Below are positions 35,379-45,478 of a stretch of DNA of 64,000 nt, in pieces (within the stretch, counting starts at the first letter, position 1; every line of letters starts with the position of its first letter). A model generated the notes under the pieces. The model saw only the letters and a list, made by a program, of their open reading frames with translations. It was not told the DNA's origin and ran no database searches. The stretch comes from Flaccisagitta enflata (Eukaryota; Chaetognatha; Sagittoidea; Aphragmophora), in contig OZ231127.1 in NCBI GenBank assembly GCA_965153355.1, positions 15,500,001 to 15,564,000 on the forward strand, given 5' to 3'. The translations under genes were made by a program, and so were the position numbers.

Positions 35379-35554
35379 AACAAGGCCGGATACACGGCCA
35401 TCAGTTGCGGACGGATGGGCAGGGGCGGAAATACGCGTTTTCCCACTTTTCAACTCGAGCGTGACGGACCGACCATCCGACCAACCGACCAACCAACCAA
35501 CCGACGGACGGACGGACAAAGCCTCTTATAGAGTTGCGTGTCCGCAACTAAAAA
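35379..35554 (+). mobile_element. Family A element
   Basis: AACAAGGCCGGATACACGGC; 5' module AGTTGCGGAC at 35403-35412; CGGAAATACGCG; CCCACTTTTCAACTCGAGCG; a GACC/CAAC/GACG block; GCCTCTTATAGAG; hairpin AGTTGCGTGTCCGCAACT (35532-35549) plus AAAAA. A good reference copy for the family. Confidence 0.92.
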
Positions 35555-35627
35555 GCGTATAGGTAAACTCTACACTGGAGTATTTTGGCAGGAGCAGAGG
35601 CCAAAGACCGCCAAAACTATGTGATGC

Positions 35628-35800
35628 AGAATCACAATATCATTGTGGGCGGGTGGGCAGGGGCATACAAACCCCATCCATACCTCAGCCAATCGAAAGT
35701 GGCGCATCATAGATGCATGTTTTCGCACTTTAACTCGAGCGTGACCTATGGTTTGTCGGACTGACCAAGCATCTTTTAGAGTTGTGTGCCCGCAACTTTT
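35628..35800 (+). mobile_element. Family A element, variant
   Basis: Starts AGAATCACAATATCATTGTG, then GGCGGGTGGGCAGGGGCATA, CGCACTTTAACTCGAGCGTG, a shortened tetranucleotide block, and hairpin AGTTGTGTGCCCGCAACT. Confidence 0.75.
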
Positions 35801-35816
35801 AAGTAAAATGCGGGAG

Positions 35817-35875
35817 AATGACCGACCGACCGATGGACAAAGCGGGTTGTAGAGTCGCATTCATCCGACCAAAAC
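35817..35875 (+). mobile_element. Family A/B 3' fragment
   Basis: ATGACCGACCGACCGATGG, AAGCGGGTTGTAGAGTCGCA and a decayed hairpin. Directly follows the previous copy. Confidence 0.65.
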
Positions 35876-36017
35876 AGAGAGAGAGAGAGAGAGTCAGTCA
35901 GACAGTGATAGACAGACAAACAGACTGACAGGACAGGTAGTCCCAAATTGGGTTCGTTTCTACTGACGACCAAAAACACGTTTCTTCCCGTTAAACGCAA
36001 TTACAGCTTGAAAGCTT

Positions 36018-36302
36018 GAAAGCTTGCAAGGCTTTTTCATCCTATGTAAATTGGAGAATTCTGGTTGCAGACACGCAACTCTATAAAAGACTACGTCGAT
36101 CCGTCGTGCGTCCGTCGGTCCATTCTGCGTCCGTCCGTCGATCATCGTCCGTCCGATCCGTCCGTCCGTCCGTCCGTCCGTCCGTCCGATCAGTTGTAAC
36201 CATTGAGTCGAAAGTGGGGAAAACGCGCATTTTCACCTGCACCCGTCCGCAACTGATGGCCGTGTATCCGGCCTTGTTTTTAAGGGCAATGTTGTTTCAA
36301 CC
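36018..36302. repeat. Segmental duplicate 1 containing a family A copy
   Basis: GAAAGCTTGCAAGGCTTT..GTAAATTGGAGAATTCTGG lies left of the element and TAAGGGCAATGTTGTTTCAA right of it. The same flanks surround the copy at 36608-36837. Confidence 0.85.
36063..36281 (-). mobile_element. Family A element
   Basis: On +: GGTTGCAGACACGCAACTCT (hairpin), a CCGTCCGTCGATC block, GAGTCGAAAGTGGGGAAAAC, GTCCGCAACTGATGGCCG, TGTATCCGGCCTTGTTTTT. AGTTGCGGAC-type subfamily. Confidence 0.88.
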
Positions 36303-36558
36303 TCATAAGTGTCAGTACATAAGTATGGATTCTTGCCTCTAAGGGTATGGTTTTCTAATCAATATTGCTAGTGTCAGTGCTGCCACTGGTTCATTAGTAT
36401 TCTTTGATTGTTACTTTTGTAAGTTATTATGTCTGTGCAATATGGTATAGGCCTGTCCAACCCTATACTAAGGAGGTATGCAGTCAAGCTGATAGTTTTG
36501 TCAGGTAAGCATTTTGTTTGTCAATTGTAAAGGATAGCAATCCGGAGTAAGCACCATT

Positions 36559-36859
36559 GAAAGCTTGCAAGGCTTTCATCACTTGTAAATTGGAGAATTC
36601 TGGCCTCCTTTTTAGTCGAGTACTACGCGACTCTGCACCCTGCTTTGTCAGTCCGTCGGTCCGTCGGTCCATCAGTCTGTCCATCTGTCCGTCAGTTTGT
36701 CCATCCGTCACACTTTACTTTTTTGGGTTTTTGCGGTCCTTGGCCCCACTGCTCCTGCCAAAATGATAGGGTGACCTCAAAAACAGCCCCTTTCCACCTG
36801 CACGAGACTGGGGTAACTGTGTATCCGGCTTTGTTTTAAGGGCAATGTTGTTTAAACTT
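36559..36859. repeat. Segmental duplicate 2 containing a different family A copy
   Basis: Same left and right flanks as 36018-36302, but the element inside belongs to the AGTCGCG-type subfamily. Confidence 0.85.
36608..36837 (-). mobile_element. Family A element
   Basis: On +: TTTTTAGTCGAGTACTACGC, a GTCGGTCCGTCGGTCC block, CACACTTTACTTTTTTGGG, CCCACTGCTCCTGCCAAAAT, CACGAGACTGGGGTAACTG, TGTATCCGGCTTTG. Confidence 0.88.
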
Positions 36860-36894
36860 CCATTTTTATTATATTTCAACAGTCCCACGAGGGA

Positions 36895-37030
36895 GTGAGC
36901 AAAGTAAGTGAGCGAGCGAGCGAAGCAGAGCGCTTCAAAGCGAGAAAACAAGAAAGCAAAGCGGTGCGCTGCGGAGCGAGTGGGCGGCGTGAGCGGTGCG
37001 AGCAAACAAATGTAGCGAACAACCGAGTGG
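36895..37030 (+). repeat. GAGCGAGCGAAGC-type purine/GC tract
   Basis: Short irregular repeats of GAGCGAGCGA, GCGAAGC and GGTGCG. Meaning unknown. Confidence 0.6.
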
Positions 37031-37179
37031 CCCGTTGAAACGCGATTGTTACAAGTAGAAACAGACCCATTGTCAGTATTAGATTGGCTTTGGTCTTACA
37101 CTCCATGGGGGGAAAAGACAAAAATGACGATAGTTCTCTCAGATTCCTTCAAGTGATTTTGATGGATTTTAGTGACTTT

Positions 37180-37262
37180 CAACTTAGGGATGATGGATGG
37201 ACGGACAAACCCACTGACAGTCTGAGCCTCTTACAAAGTTGCGTTAGCACGCGTGAAAAATA
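37180..37262 (+). mobile_element. Family A 3' fragment
   Basis: GATGATGGATGGACGGAC, GAGCCTCTTACAAAGTTGCG and a decayed hairpin ending CACGCGTGAAAAA. Confidence 0.6.
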
Positions 37263-37282
37263 TTTCTAACCAATGATGATTG

Positions 37283-37500
37283 ACATACCGACAGTGACAG
37301 ACCGACAGTCACAGACTGACAGTGACAGACCGACAGTGACAGACCGACAGTGACAGACTGACAGTGACAGACCGACAGTGACAGACCGACAGTGACAGAC
37401 TGACAGTCACAGACTGACAGTGACAGACCGACAGTGACAGACCGACAATCACAGACCGACAGTCACAGACTGATACTGACAGACTGGCAGTGACGGAAAG
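37283..37500 (+). repeat. (GACAGTGACAGACC)n minisatellite
   Basis: About 15 units of 14 bp alternating GACAGTGACAGACC and GACAGTCACAGACT. The unit resembles the tetranucleotide blocks of families A/B but has no attached terminus. Confidence 0.9.
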
Positions 37501-38059
37501 ACACTAAGAAACCAGTAAAAGCAACGAACATAAAAAAAAACGACTGCGATGAATAAGTTTATAATCTTATGCTGGTTAATCAATGATTCAAATCACTTTG
37601 TCGGTCTCCCTGTTTGTCTAGATCTGTCGGTCTGTTTGTCAAATTACTTTCAGCTCTGGCTCGCGTTCACGTTATCTCTTTATACAAGGTCAAAACTATG
37701 ATTTTACCTTCTGCATTTACTTTCTGCTGGTTTGGAAAAAAATCGAAAAACGTTTTTCGATTTTTTGAGTTCCGGGTTAGGAATTAATGTTTCCCTTTTT
37801 CGCTTGCGCCGATTTGGGGAAGTTGGGGCAGGACTAGGCTCGCCCTTGGCTGGGGTTGAACTTGGTACAGGGTGAAAGAGGGCACTTTTTTACACCTTCT
37901 GGAAAAAAGCTGGGCACTGTCGGATCAATACTTTAGGCGCTATGAATTTTTCAATCTTTTTTATTTTTTAACATTTTGCATTTTTTCAAAGATATTTCTT
38001 TTCTATGATTCAATTTTAGACCTATATAACAACAATAATACATAGCGTTAGATAGTGTG
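37501..38059. other. Intergenic, no gene recognised
   Basis: AT-rich. AAAAATCGAAAAACGTTTTTCGATTTTTT at 37737-37766 forms a strong hairpin. Confidence 0.45.
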
Positions 38060-38400
38060 ATACCAACCCCTATGTGAGTGTGGGTGTGAGGTGGTTAGAG
38101 GGCAGCGGCCCAGAAGGGCAATGACCTTTTTATTTTATTGTTACCTCAAGGCTGGATTGGGCCTTGAGGGCTGGGATTCGCCAGGAGCTGGGATTTGAGG
38201 CCGAGGCAGGTTGAGCCTCGAGGCTGGGATTGAGCCTCGGCGAACCTGAGCCTCAGGCTGGATTGGCTCTCAGCTGGGATTTGAGCCTCAGGCTGGAGAT
38301 TGAGCCTGGAGGCTAGATTGGTCTGAGAGGCCTGAGATAGAAGGAAATGGAGCTGGAGGGTAAGGGAAATTTCTGCATATGTGAAAGCATAGGTCATAGG
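38060..38400 (+). mobile_element. Family C element, partial
   Basis: CCCCTATGTGAGTGTGGG and GGGCAGCGGCCCAGAAGGGC with AATGACCTTT, then GGCTGGGATTTGAGCCTCGA-type units, and GTGAAAGCATAGGTCAT. The right-hand GGGGCCGCTGCCC is replaced by the purine satellite. Confidence 0.75.
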
Positions 38401-38604
38401 GAGAGGGGCAGGAGAGAAGGAGGAGAGGGAGGGAGAGGGGAGGAGGGAGAGGAGGAGAGGAGGGGAGAGGAGGAGGAGGGAGAGGGAGGAGGGAGGGAGA
38501 GGGAGAGGGGAGCAGAAGGGAGGAGGGAGGGAGGGAGAGGAGGGAGGGTAGGGGAGGGAGGAGGGGGAGGTGAAAGGGAGGGAGGGGGCGAGAGGAGGGA
38601 TGAG

Positions 38605-38640
<36 letters not shown>
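38401..38640 (+). repeat. (GGGAGA/GGAGGG)n purine tract
   Basis: 240 bp of G and A only, with a short pure GA block at 38611-38638. Confidence 0.92.
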
Positions 38641-38644
<4 letters not shown>

Positions 38645-38663
38645 GACAGGAGAAAAAAATAAG

Positions 38664-38675
38664 ACAGACACACAG

Positions 38676-38757
<82 letters not shown>
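38664..38757 (+). repeat. (CA)n microsatellite
   Basis: ACACACA tract, pure from 38697 onward. Confidence 0.95.
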
Positions 38758-38759
<2 letters not shown>

Positions 38760-39442
38760 GAGAATGCAATGAGGAAAGAGAAGGAACTGAAAAAAACAAA
38801 AACAATCTTACGATTGTTTTCCGGTCGGCGAGAGCCGCCTTTACTGGTAGGATCATTTTTGAAGGTCCAGCGACGCCAGGTGGCGCCATTGAGCTTTCGC
38901 ATACACGTAGATATATATCAGAGCTAGATAAACCTGAGTAGCTTTGACCCAGCACGCGAAGTTGGTCAAATCAATGTTTTAATGATTTTGTAATTTAGAG
39001 TAGTATTGAAAATCGATACTAAATTTCTCCAATTTTGCTTGAATTACTATCGCATCATGTTCTTAGTAATTCTTGAAAAAAACCTTGAATTATTGACTGA
39101 GTATAATAAAGTTAAGCAGGGGTTTTCAAAATCTTTTTTTGTGCTTTTTCGCAGAGTTTAACGATCTTTTGTATGTTGTTTATTTTTTTTATCACTACAT
39201 TAACCTTTTTAAATGAAATATACAACACATCTGTGGATGTAATGAGGGCAAACGTTTCTCAAGCTGACAATCGGCGCTTCTGAAAATACAGGATTAATCA
39301 CGCTACAGGCTAGAGAAAAAGTTTTGTTGTTGTTGTTGTTGTTATTGTTGGATTAAACAATCCTAAATCCGATGTGAAAAGTAAACAAAGAGCGAAAGGG
39401 AGCAAAATGTGCCGTCTTGATTGTTTTTTTAGTTGTTGTTTT

Positions 39443-39445
<3 letters not shown>
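38758..39445. other. Intergenic with a short (TTG)n
   Basis: AT-rich; 39324-39348 is a small TTG block. No gene. Confidence 0.4.
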
Positions 39446-39494
<49 letters not shown>

Positions 39495-39495
39495 G
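39446..39495 (+). repeat. (TTG)n microsatellite
   Basis: About 16 TTG units. Confidence 0.95.
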
Positions 39496-39574
39496 ATATT
39501 TTAAAAATGAGCTAAATCTGTAAAGGTAGAGATAAGACGAACGCGTGCTAACTGCTGATATTGGATGATCTAAA

Positions 39575-39730
39575 GGTGTGTCTGCATTAATTAACTTATT
39601 TGGATATTTCATTTGAATAATAATATCCTGATATTTCATGTAGTAAATTTTGTAAATTCACTATGTAGAATATCCGGATATTGATATCCAGATAAAATAT
39701 CCAAATAATATGGTGAATGCAGACGCACCC
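39575..39730. mobile_element. Small palindromic MITE, 156 bp
   Basis: GGTGTGTCTGCATTAATTAA at the left pairs with the inverse of TGAATGCAGACGCACCC at the right, and TTATTTGGATATTT pairs with AAATATCCAAATAA-like sequence inside. The interior is AT-rich with GGATAT repeats. No obvious target duplication. Confidence 0.75.
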
Positions 39731-39805
39731 AGAGTATCTCGAGTTTTGAGTATCAAGAGGCGAAAAATAAACAAGTTTTAAGTTTCCAATAGATGTTTAC
39801 AAGGC

Positions 39806-39811
39806 TTTATT
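39806..39811 (-). promoter_or_regulatory. Candidate polyadenylation signal AATAAA
   Basis: TTTATT on + is AATAAA on the minus strand, about 525 bp downstream of the large gene's stop. It is the first perfect hexamer noticed; no cDNA evidence. Confidence 0.35.
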
Positions 39812-40247
39812 GCATAATTATTAGAAGACCTTTGCGCACGAAAGAATGGTAGAATCGTGAATGAAAAGAAGGAGAAGACTTCCATCTGACTAAGCAGATT
39901 TCATACATGGAAATATGATACACTTTTTTTATAAGAGACTTTTTTATAAGAGACATGAGCCTGAGATTAGTCAAAATTTTCAGAACAAAATAAGAGGATG
40001 CCCAGGTTGAGATTCAGTTTTGAAAATTTTTGAGGGAATCACTTTAAGAATCGTAAAAAAATTGATAATTATTATTCAAATTTTTCAGAGAATTGGTAGT
40101 TTTTTTGAAAAATACTACTTTTGTCTTTCAAATTAGGCAAGATTTACTGTGTTCTATGATAATGAACAAGTTTACTAAAGATAGATAGAAATCATTAAAT
40201 AATGTATCTATACACTTTTTTGCTTTTTTTTACACATCGAAAAAAAA

Positions 40248-40338
40248 TCAAGAACAATTTAAAAGACATTGAGCCTCATTTTCATCATCGCTGAAGTCGT
40301 CATCGTCGTTATCGTCATCAATGTTGACGTCGTCATCA
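40248..40338 (-). other. Acidic extension in the +1 frame after the large gene's stop
   Basis: Immediately after the TGA, the +1 frame reads IKNDDDDVNIDDDNDDDD.. and continues for about 30 residues (D/E-rich) to a stop near 40248. The join would be at GATCAAAAACGATGA. It may be ordinary 3' UTR with GAT/GAC repeats, a one-base sequencing or real indel, or a frameshift product. Confidence 0.35.
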
Positions 40339-43300
40339 TCGTTTTTGATCGACGTCGATTTCCAACATGTTTGAGTTTTGCCCTGTGTCTTCTCCTTTTC
40401 CCAACTTCCATCTCCTTTGTCCTCCCAGGCAAATGATTTTCGCGACTCGATTCCCTTCTTTGACTTCCACCGCCTTGTGCAGAAACAATCCCGCGTCGAC
40501 GAGTTTGCCGGTTCTCTCATCGGTGACTGGCGGCAGAGGCGGGCCATCCGTCCACAAGTTATCCTCGACGTTGTAAATCCTGGTGATGGATTCTTCGACA
40601 TTCACCAGCATTAACTCATTTTTGGAGATAACGGATAAAGAAGGTGCGATGAGGCCAAGATGATAGTCCTTGAATCGAGTCCATTGACGAGAGCTCATGT
40701 CCAGTTGGAAAAAGGTTTTTTCATCTCCTAAAACGAACACTTTTTCTCCGATTGCGGCAACGGCTGCTGAATGTGAACCGTACGTGTGGTGAGACACGTT
40801 GACTTCAGTTTTCAAAGGTGAAATTCCCTTTGTTTCAAATCGCGTGAATATTCTCTCCCTTGTGTTGAATTCCAGGATTTCGTTTGTCCTGTACAATCCC
40901 CCTTTGCTTAAATCCCATTGCTTTGGATCCATTGCCAAGTAATCTTCACCATCAAAAACGCTGTCCTGATAACTCTCTTTGTCTGATAGTCCAAACGCGA
41001 AATATGGATTTCCGTTGAAGGACCAACTGCAAGACTCACGCCGTGGCAAAACTTGCTTTCCAACGACGTCGACTCTAGTGAATTTCCCTTTTGGAGAAAG
41101 AGTTGAGAGTTGATTTTTTCCCTCCGAATTTTTGCCCCCGAAGATGTAAGCCAATTCGTTGTCGGTGTTTTTGATGACGACGCAAGAAGCACGAAAAGAG
41201 GCAGGATGAATATCCCCTTGTGCTTCGATCTTGCTCCATGTTTTGGTGCTGAGGGAGTATTTGTCAATGACATTTGTTGGCCTGATTCCGTTACTGCTTT
41301 CCTTGACCTCGTATCCTCCCCAAACGAGGATGGAATCGCAGAAGAAAGCGACGATGTAATCAAATCCGCAGTCGAATTTTGAGTTTGCCTCGACGATCTT
41401 TTCCTCAATATCGTCATTGCGTCCAGTATCTATAAAAATCTTTCCTGCAAGTTGTGCCATGCCAGCCTGCGAAGATGCCAGCGAAGATTGAGTCTTTGAC
41501 TGATGGCGTTGATTAAAAAATTTGATGATATTTTCGTTTTCGTTCCTCCTTGCATCAAGAGCTCTCTTCTGCTGCTCTCTGCTTTCTTCTGCCCCATTTC
41601 TTGTCGTGCAAATCCACACTGTAGGTGCGAACAGCTGTAATCTCCGGTAATTGTTGTTTGGAAATTCTTCATTAACACCACAAATGTTCAATGAAGAATT
41701 TTTCTCTTCATGAGTGATGCAGGTTTCTTTGTCAAAAATGGGTTCATTGACAATTGTAGCTCCTGGAATATTTTTTTCACCGCAATTTCCTCTGAAAAGG
41801 AATATGTTTTCGTTTGCAGAGGCTTTTTGGCTCAAGACATCAAAAGATTCACAAATTTCAAACGGCGAGTGTCCATTAATTCTCGGGGCTATGTCAGAGG
41901 TATTGACGATGCATGTGAGTGAAGTTGTAGCGCGCGTCATGGCCTGTTGAATATGATATTCCGAGGCAAAGCAGGAGTTTATGTCAATGATCAAGATCAC
42001 GCACGGGTATTGACAGCCAGTTATTTCCGCGGGGTCGCCAAAAGATATGCAGTTGCTACTTTTCAATAAGCTTTGTAGTCTTTTTCTAAATTCAGAACTG
42101 ATGATAGGGCAGACCATGATTTCTGTTTTATTCGATTTCTTTCCTTCGTTCCATTTGCTTTCAATATCCAAAATTTCCATCTTGCATTTACTCAAAAATG
42201 TCATCCGATCATTTGAACCGTCATCCACCGCAACAATACGCGGTTCCTCGTCTCCTATCTGAATCTGTGAGATATTTTGAATTTGACTTAGATGACGAAG
42301 ATCCAAACTTGGTCTTGCTGCTCTTTCTAGCTCACCAATGAAATCGGAAATTTTTCTGCTGCATCGCAGATTTCCATTATTCAGTTGGCTTGTTTTGAAA
42401 TCTTTTAGTGAGTGAGAATAAAGAGAGAAGACTATCACAGATTTCCTTGATTTCTCCAATTTTTCAAATGCTTTAATCTCCTCGCCTATTTCCAGACCCT
42501 TTTCGTCCCAAATTATCAAATCAGCCCATCCATCTTTTCCATAAGCTCTTTTGCTAAATTCGTTACCGATGCGACATCCGTCTTTGCCTTTGAATTTGCT
42601 CTTAAGCATTGCCCTTAACTTAGTGTTGCAAGATGGAATGCCAATGAAGACATTTCTTTGACGTAGTCTTCCATTTTCTTCCACTTTCACATTGAGAGCT
42701 TGCTTCGCAATTTCTTGCAACATCAATGTCTTTCCACTGCCTGGTCCACCTGAGATCACTTTTCTGATTTTACTGAGATCATCGCCTTGTTTGATATCCA
42801 ACATGATCTCATCGATGATGTTCTTCTGCTCTTTGGTCCAAATACAGATGCCCTTTTGACCCCATTCTTGATTTTCCAGTGTCTCGTGCATAACTTTTCC
42901 CATGTTCATCATGTACTGTAAGATGTACAATCTGGTCAGAAATACCCGTTGGTTTTCCAACTTAATGTCATTATGCATCATACCAAAGACCTCATTTACA
43001 AGTTTAGGAATAATGCTTTTCTGTGAATCAACATCAGGCTGAACGCAAATATCAATCCTGTACTTATTTGATTTTCTCGCTGCAAATACTTTGGAATCAT
43101 TGGCGCCCAAGTTGATTTGGATTGAGTGAATGACCGCTTTACTGTTTGAAGGTAGAATGGCTGCTGCCATCTCTAACTTTGCCTCATCGATTTGTGAATA
43201 TGCCTTTTCGCTATCATCATCTTGCCCATATCTGAATGTCACAATTGCAATTCCAATGGCTTCTGCAATGACCACCATATCGAGAGCAGACTTCCATTTC

Positions 43301-44367
43301 TCAGACATGATTTCAATGTCAATGCATTCAGCTCCTCCCTCGTTCTTGCCGTTTTTTGAAAGACGAGAATTGATCAGAGTTTCACGAAATGATTGCTTTG
43401 AGGCATTTAGCATGAGAGCCTTTCTGCCTTTTTGCCTTTTCAGATATGCTTTGATAGCGTCAGAAACAGATTCCTTGTAGATTGTTTCTTTTGGCAACTC
43501 TATTTCACCCATTTTCACCTCTTTTTGAAATTCTCGAAAATCGTGATCCTTTGGAATGATTTCAAGTTCATCTTTTTCCCATTTAGGAAAGTTTTTCTCA
43601 ATGAATTGAATGGTTTTCGAATTTTTGTCAATATTCTTGAGCGTTGTCGTCTTGTCAGTGCCGGGAATTTTCAGTTCTAGCTCGAGAGATTTTTCCTTCA
43701 AATTGCCACGTAATTCATTTGCAAAAATTTGACAGTTTCTCCTTAGGAGATCGTATTCTTTATTCAAGCTGTCTTGATTCATGTCTTGAACGAGTGTGTG
43801 CAATCCGGCTGTGACGATATTACCAAACCGATCTTCCTTCCAAGAATGTGCCGTGTTTCTCCGTACGCCTAAACGAAAGTCTCGGACTTTGGCGAGATTG
43901 TCTTTCTCACCTTCGCAATATTGGAAGATGATATCTGGCTTTCCTCTTTCCAGCGAAGCGGCAGACAAGTTACCCCTCTTGTCACAAAGCTCATAGACGA
44001 AAAAGTCGTGATAGAGTCGATTTGATGTTCCGCCTTTCTTCGGTGCAGATTTCTCCATTCCGCTCAAAGGATTCATACACCTACTCCAACTGATGATAGT
44101 TTTTTCAATCATCTGGTCGTCTTTGATTTCTTCCCAGTCTTCCAACCAGGTAGTCTGATTTTGGTCATCGGCGTCGATCTTTTTCTCACAAGCACGCAGT
44201 TTTATAAGAGATTTCCAAGCTTCCAGTGTAAATGACTTTGAAGCCAAGCAATTAGAATTTGATGTGTAATTGTACACTTTGAAGTGGAATTTCGAGTTCT
44301 TGTCTATCTCAGGTGCGCACTGTTCAGCTTTTACATCTTCAGGCATTTTTGACGATTCGCCTCCCAT
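40336..44367 (-). CDS. 1343-aa NC-peptidase-like / SF1 ATPase / Kelch protein
   Basis: A single intact frame starting at the ATG at 44365-44367 in good context (A at -3, G at +4). Visible parts: (i) MGGESSK, a consensus N-myristoylation start (G2, S6, K7); (ii) ~115-225, a permuted papain-like pattern with LYHDFFVYEL (H120) and YDLLRRNCQIFANEL (C212), as in LRAT/PPPDE/NlpC-like folds; (iii) ~300-470, unassigned, with ALDMVVIAEAIGIAIV resembling a NERD core that lacks its E-x-K; (iv) ~506-825, an SF1-type helicase/ATPase: WTKEQ (Q514), Walker A GGPGSGKT (540-547), Walker B LIIWDE (D621, E622), LRCSRKISDFI, ITGCQYPCVILIID, and AMTRA (R812); (v) ~1000-1320, Kelch-type blades (VWGGYE, YIFGGKN, TWSKIE, RQWTRF, NLWTDGP). 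Such multidomain ATPases are often immune- or stress-related, but the function here is unknown. It sits in a repeat-poor island and looks host-encoded. The motif III position lacks the usual D..Q, so helicase activity is uncertain. Confidence 0.85.
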   Translation of the reverse strand: MGGESSKMPEDVKAEQCAPEIDKNSKFHFKVYNYTSNSNCLASKSFTLEAWKSLIKLRACEKKIDADDQNQTTWLEDWEEIKDDQMIEKTIISWSRCMNPLSGMEKSAPKKGGTSNRLYHDFFVYELCDKRGNLSAASLERGKPDIIFQYCEGEKDNLAKVRDFRLGVRRNTAHSWKEDRFGNIVTAGLHTLVQDMNQDSLNKEYDLLRRNCQIFANELRGNLKEKSLELELKIPGTDKTTTLKNIDKNSKTIQFIEKNFPKWEKDELEIIPKDHDFREFQKEVKMGEIELPKETIYKESVSDAIKAYLKRQKGRKALMLNASKQSFRETLINSRLSKNGKNEGGAECIDIEIMSEKWKSALDMVVIAEAIGIAIVTFRYGQDDDSEKAYSQIDEAKLEMAAAILPSNSKAVIHSIQINLGANDSKVFAARKSNKYRIDICVQPDVDSQKSIIPKLVNEVFGMMHNDIKLENQRVFLTRLYILQYMMNMGKVMHETLENQEWGQKGICIWTKEQKNIIDEIMLDIKQGDDLSKIRKVISGGPGSGKTLMLQEIAKQALNVKVEENGRLRQRNVFIGIPSCNTKLRAMLKSKFKGKDGCRIGNEFSKRAYGKDGWADLIIWDEKGLEIGEEIKAFEKLEKSRKSVIVFSLYSHSLKDFKTSQLNNGNLRCSRKISDFIGELERAARPSLDLRHLSQIQNISQIQIGDEEPRIVAVDDGSNDRMTFLSKCKMEILDIESKWNEGKKSNKTEIMVCPIISSEFRKRLQSLLKSSNCISFGDPAEITGCQYPCVILIIDINSCFASEYHIQQAMTRATTSLTCIVNTSDIAPRINGHSPFEICESFDVLSQKASANENIFLFRGNCGEKNIPGATIVNEPIFDKETCITHEEKNSSLNICGVNEEFPNNNYRRLQLFAPTVWICTTRNGAEESREQQKRALDARRNENENIIKFFNQRHQSKTQSSLASSQAGMAQLAGKIFIDTGRNDDIEEKIVEANSKFDCGFDYIVAFFCDSILVWGGYEVKESSNGIRPTNVIDKYSLSTKTWSKIEAQGDIHPASFRASCVVIKNTDNELAYIFGGKNSEGKNQLSTLSPKGKFTRVDVVGKQVLPRRESCSWSFNGNPYFAFGLSDKESYQDSVFDGEDYLAMDPKQWDLSKGGLYRTNEILEFNTRERIFTRFETKGISPLKTEVNVSHHTYGSHSAAVAAIGEKVFVLGDEKTFFQLDMSSRQWTRFKDYHLGLIAPSLSVISKNELMLVNVEESITRIYNVEDNLWTDGPPLPPVTDERTGKLVDAGLFLHKAVEVKEGNRVAKIICLGGQRRWKLGKGEDTGQNSNMLEIDVDQKR

Positions 44368-45478
<1,111 letters not shown>

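Noticed and set aside
38146-38955. 269-codon and 204-codon minus-strand frames
   Set aside because: They run through family C minisatellite, a G/A tract and a CA tract; low complexity throughout.
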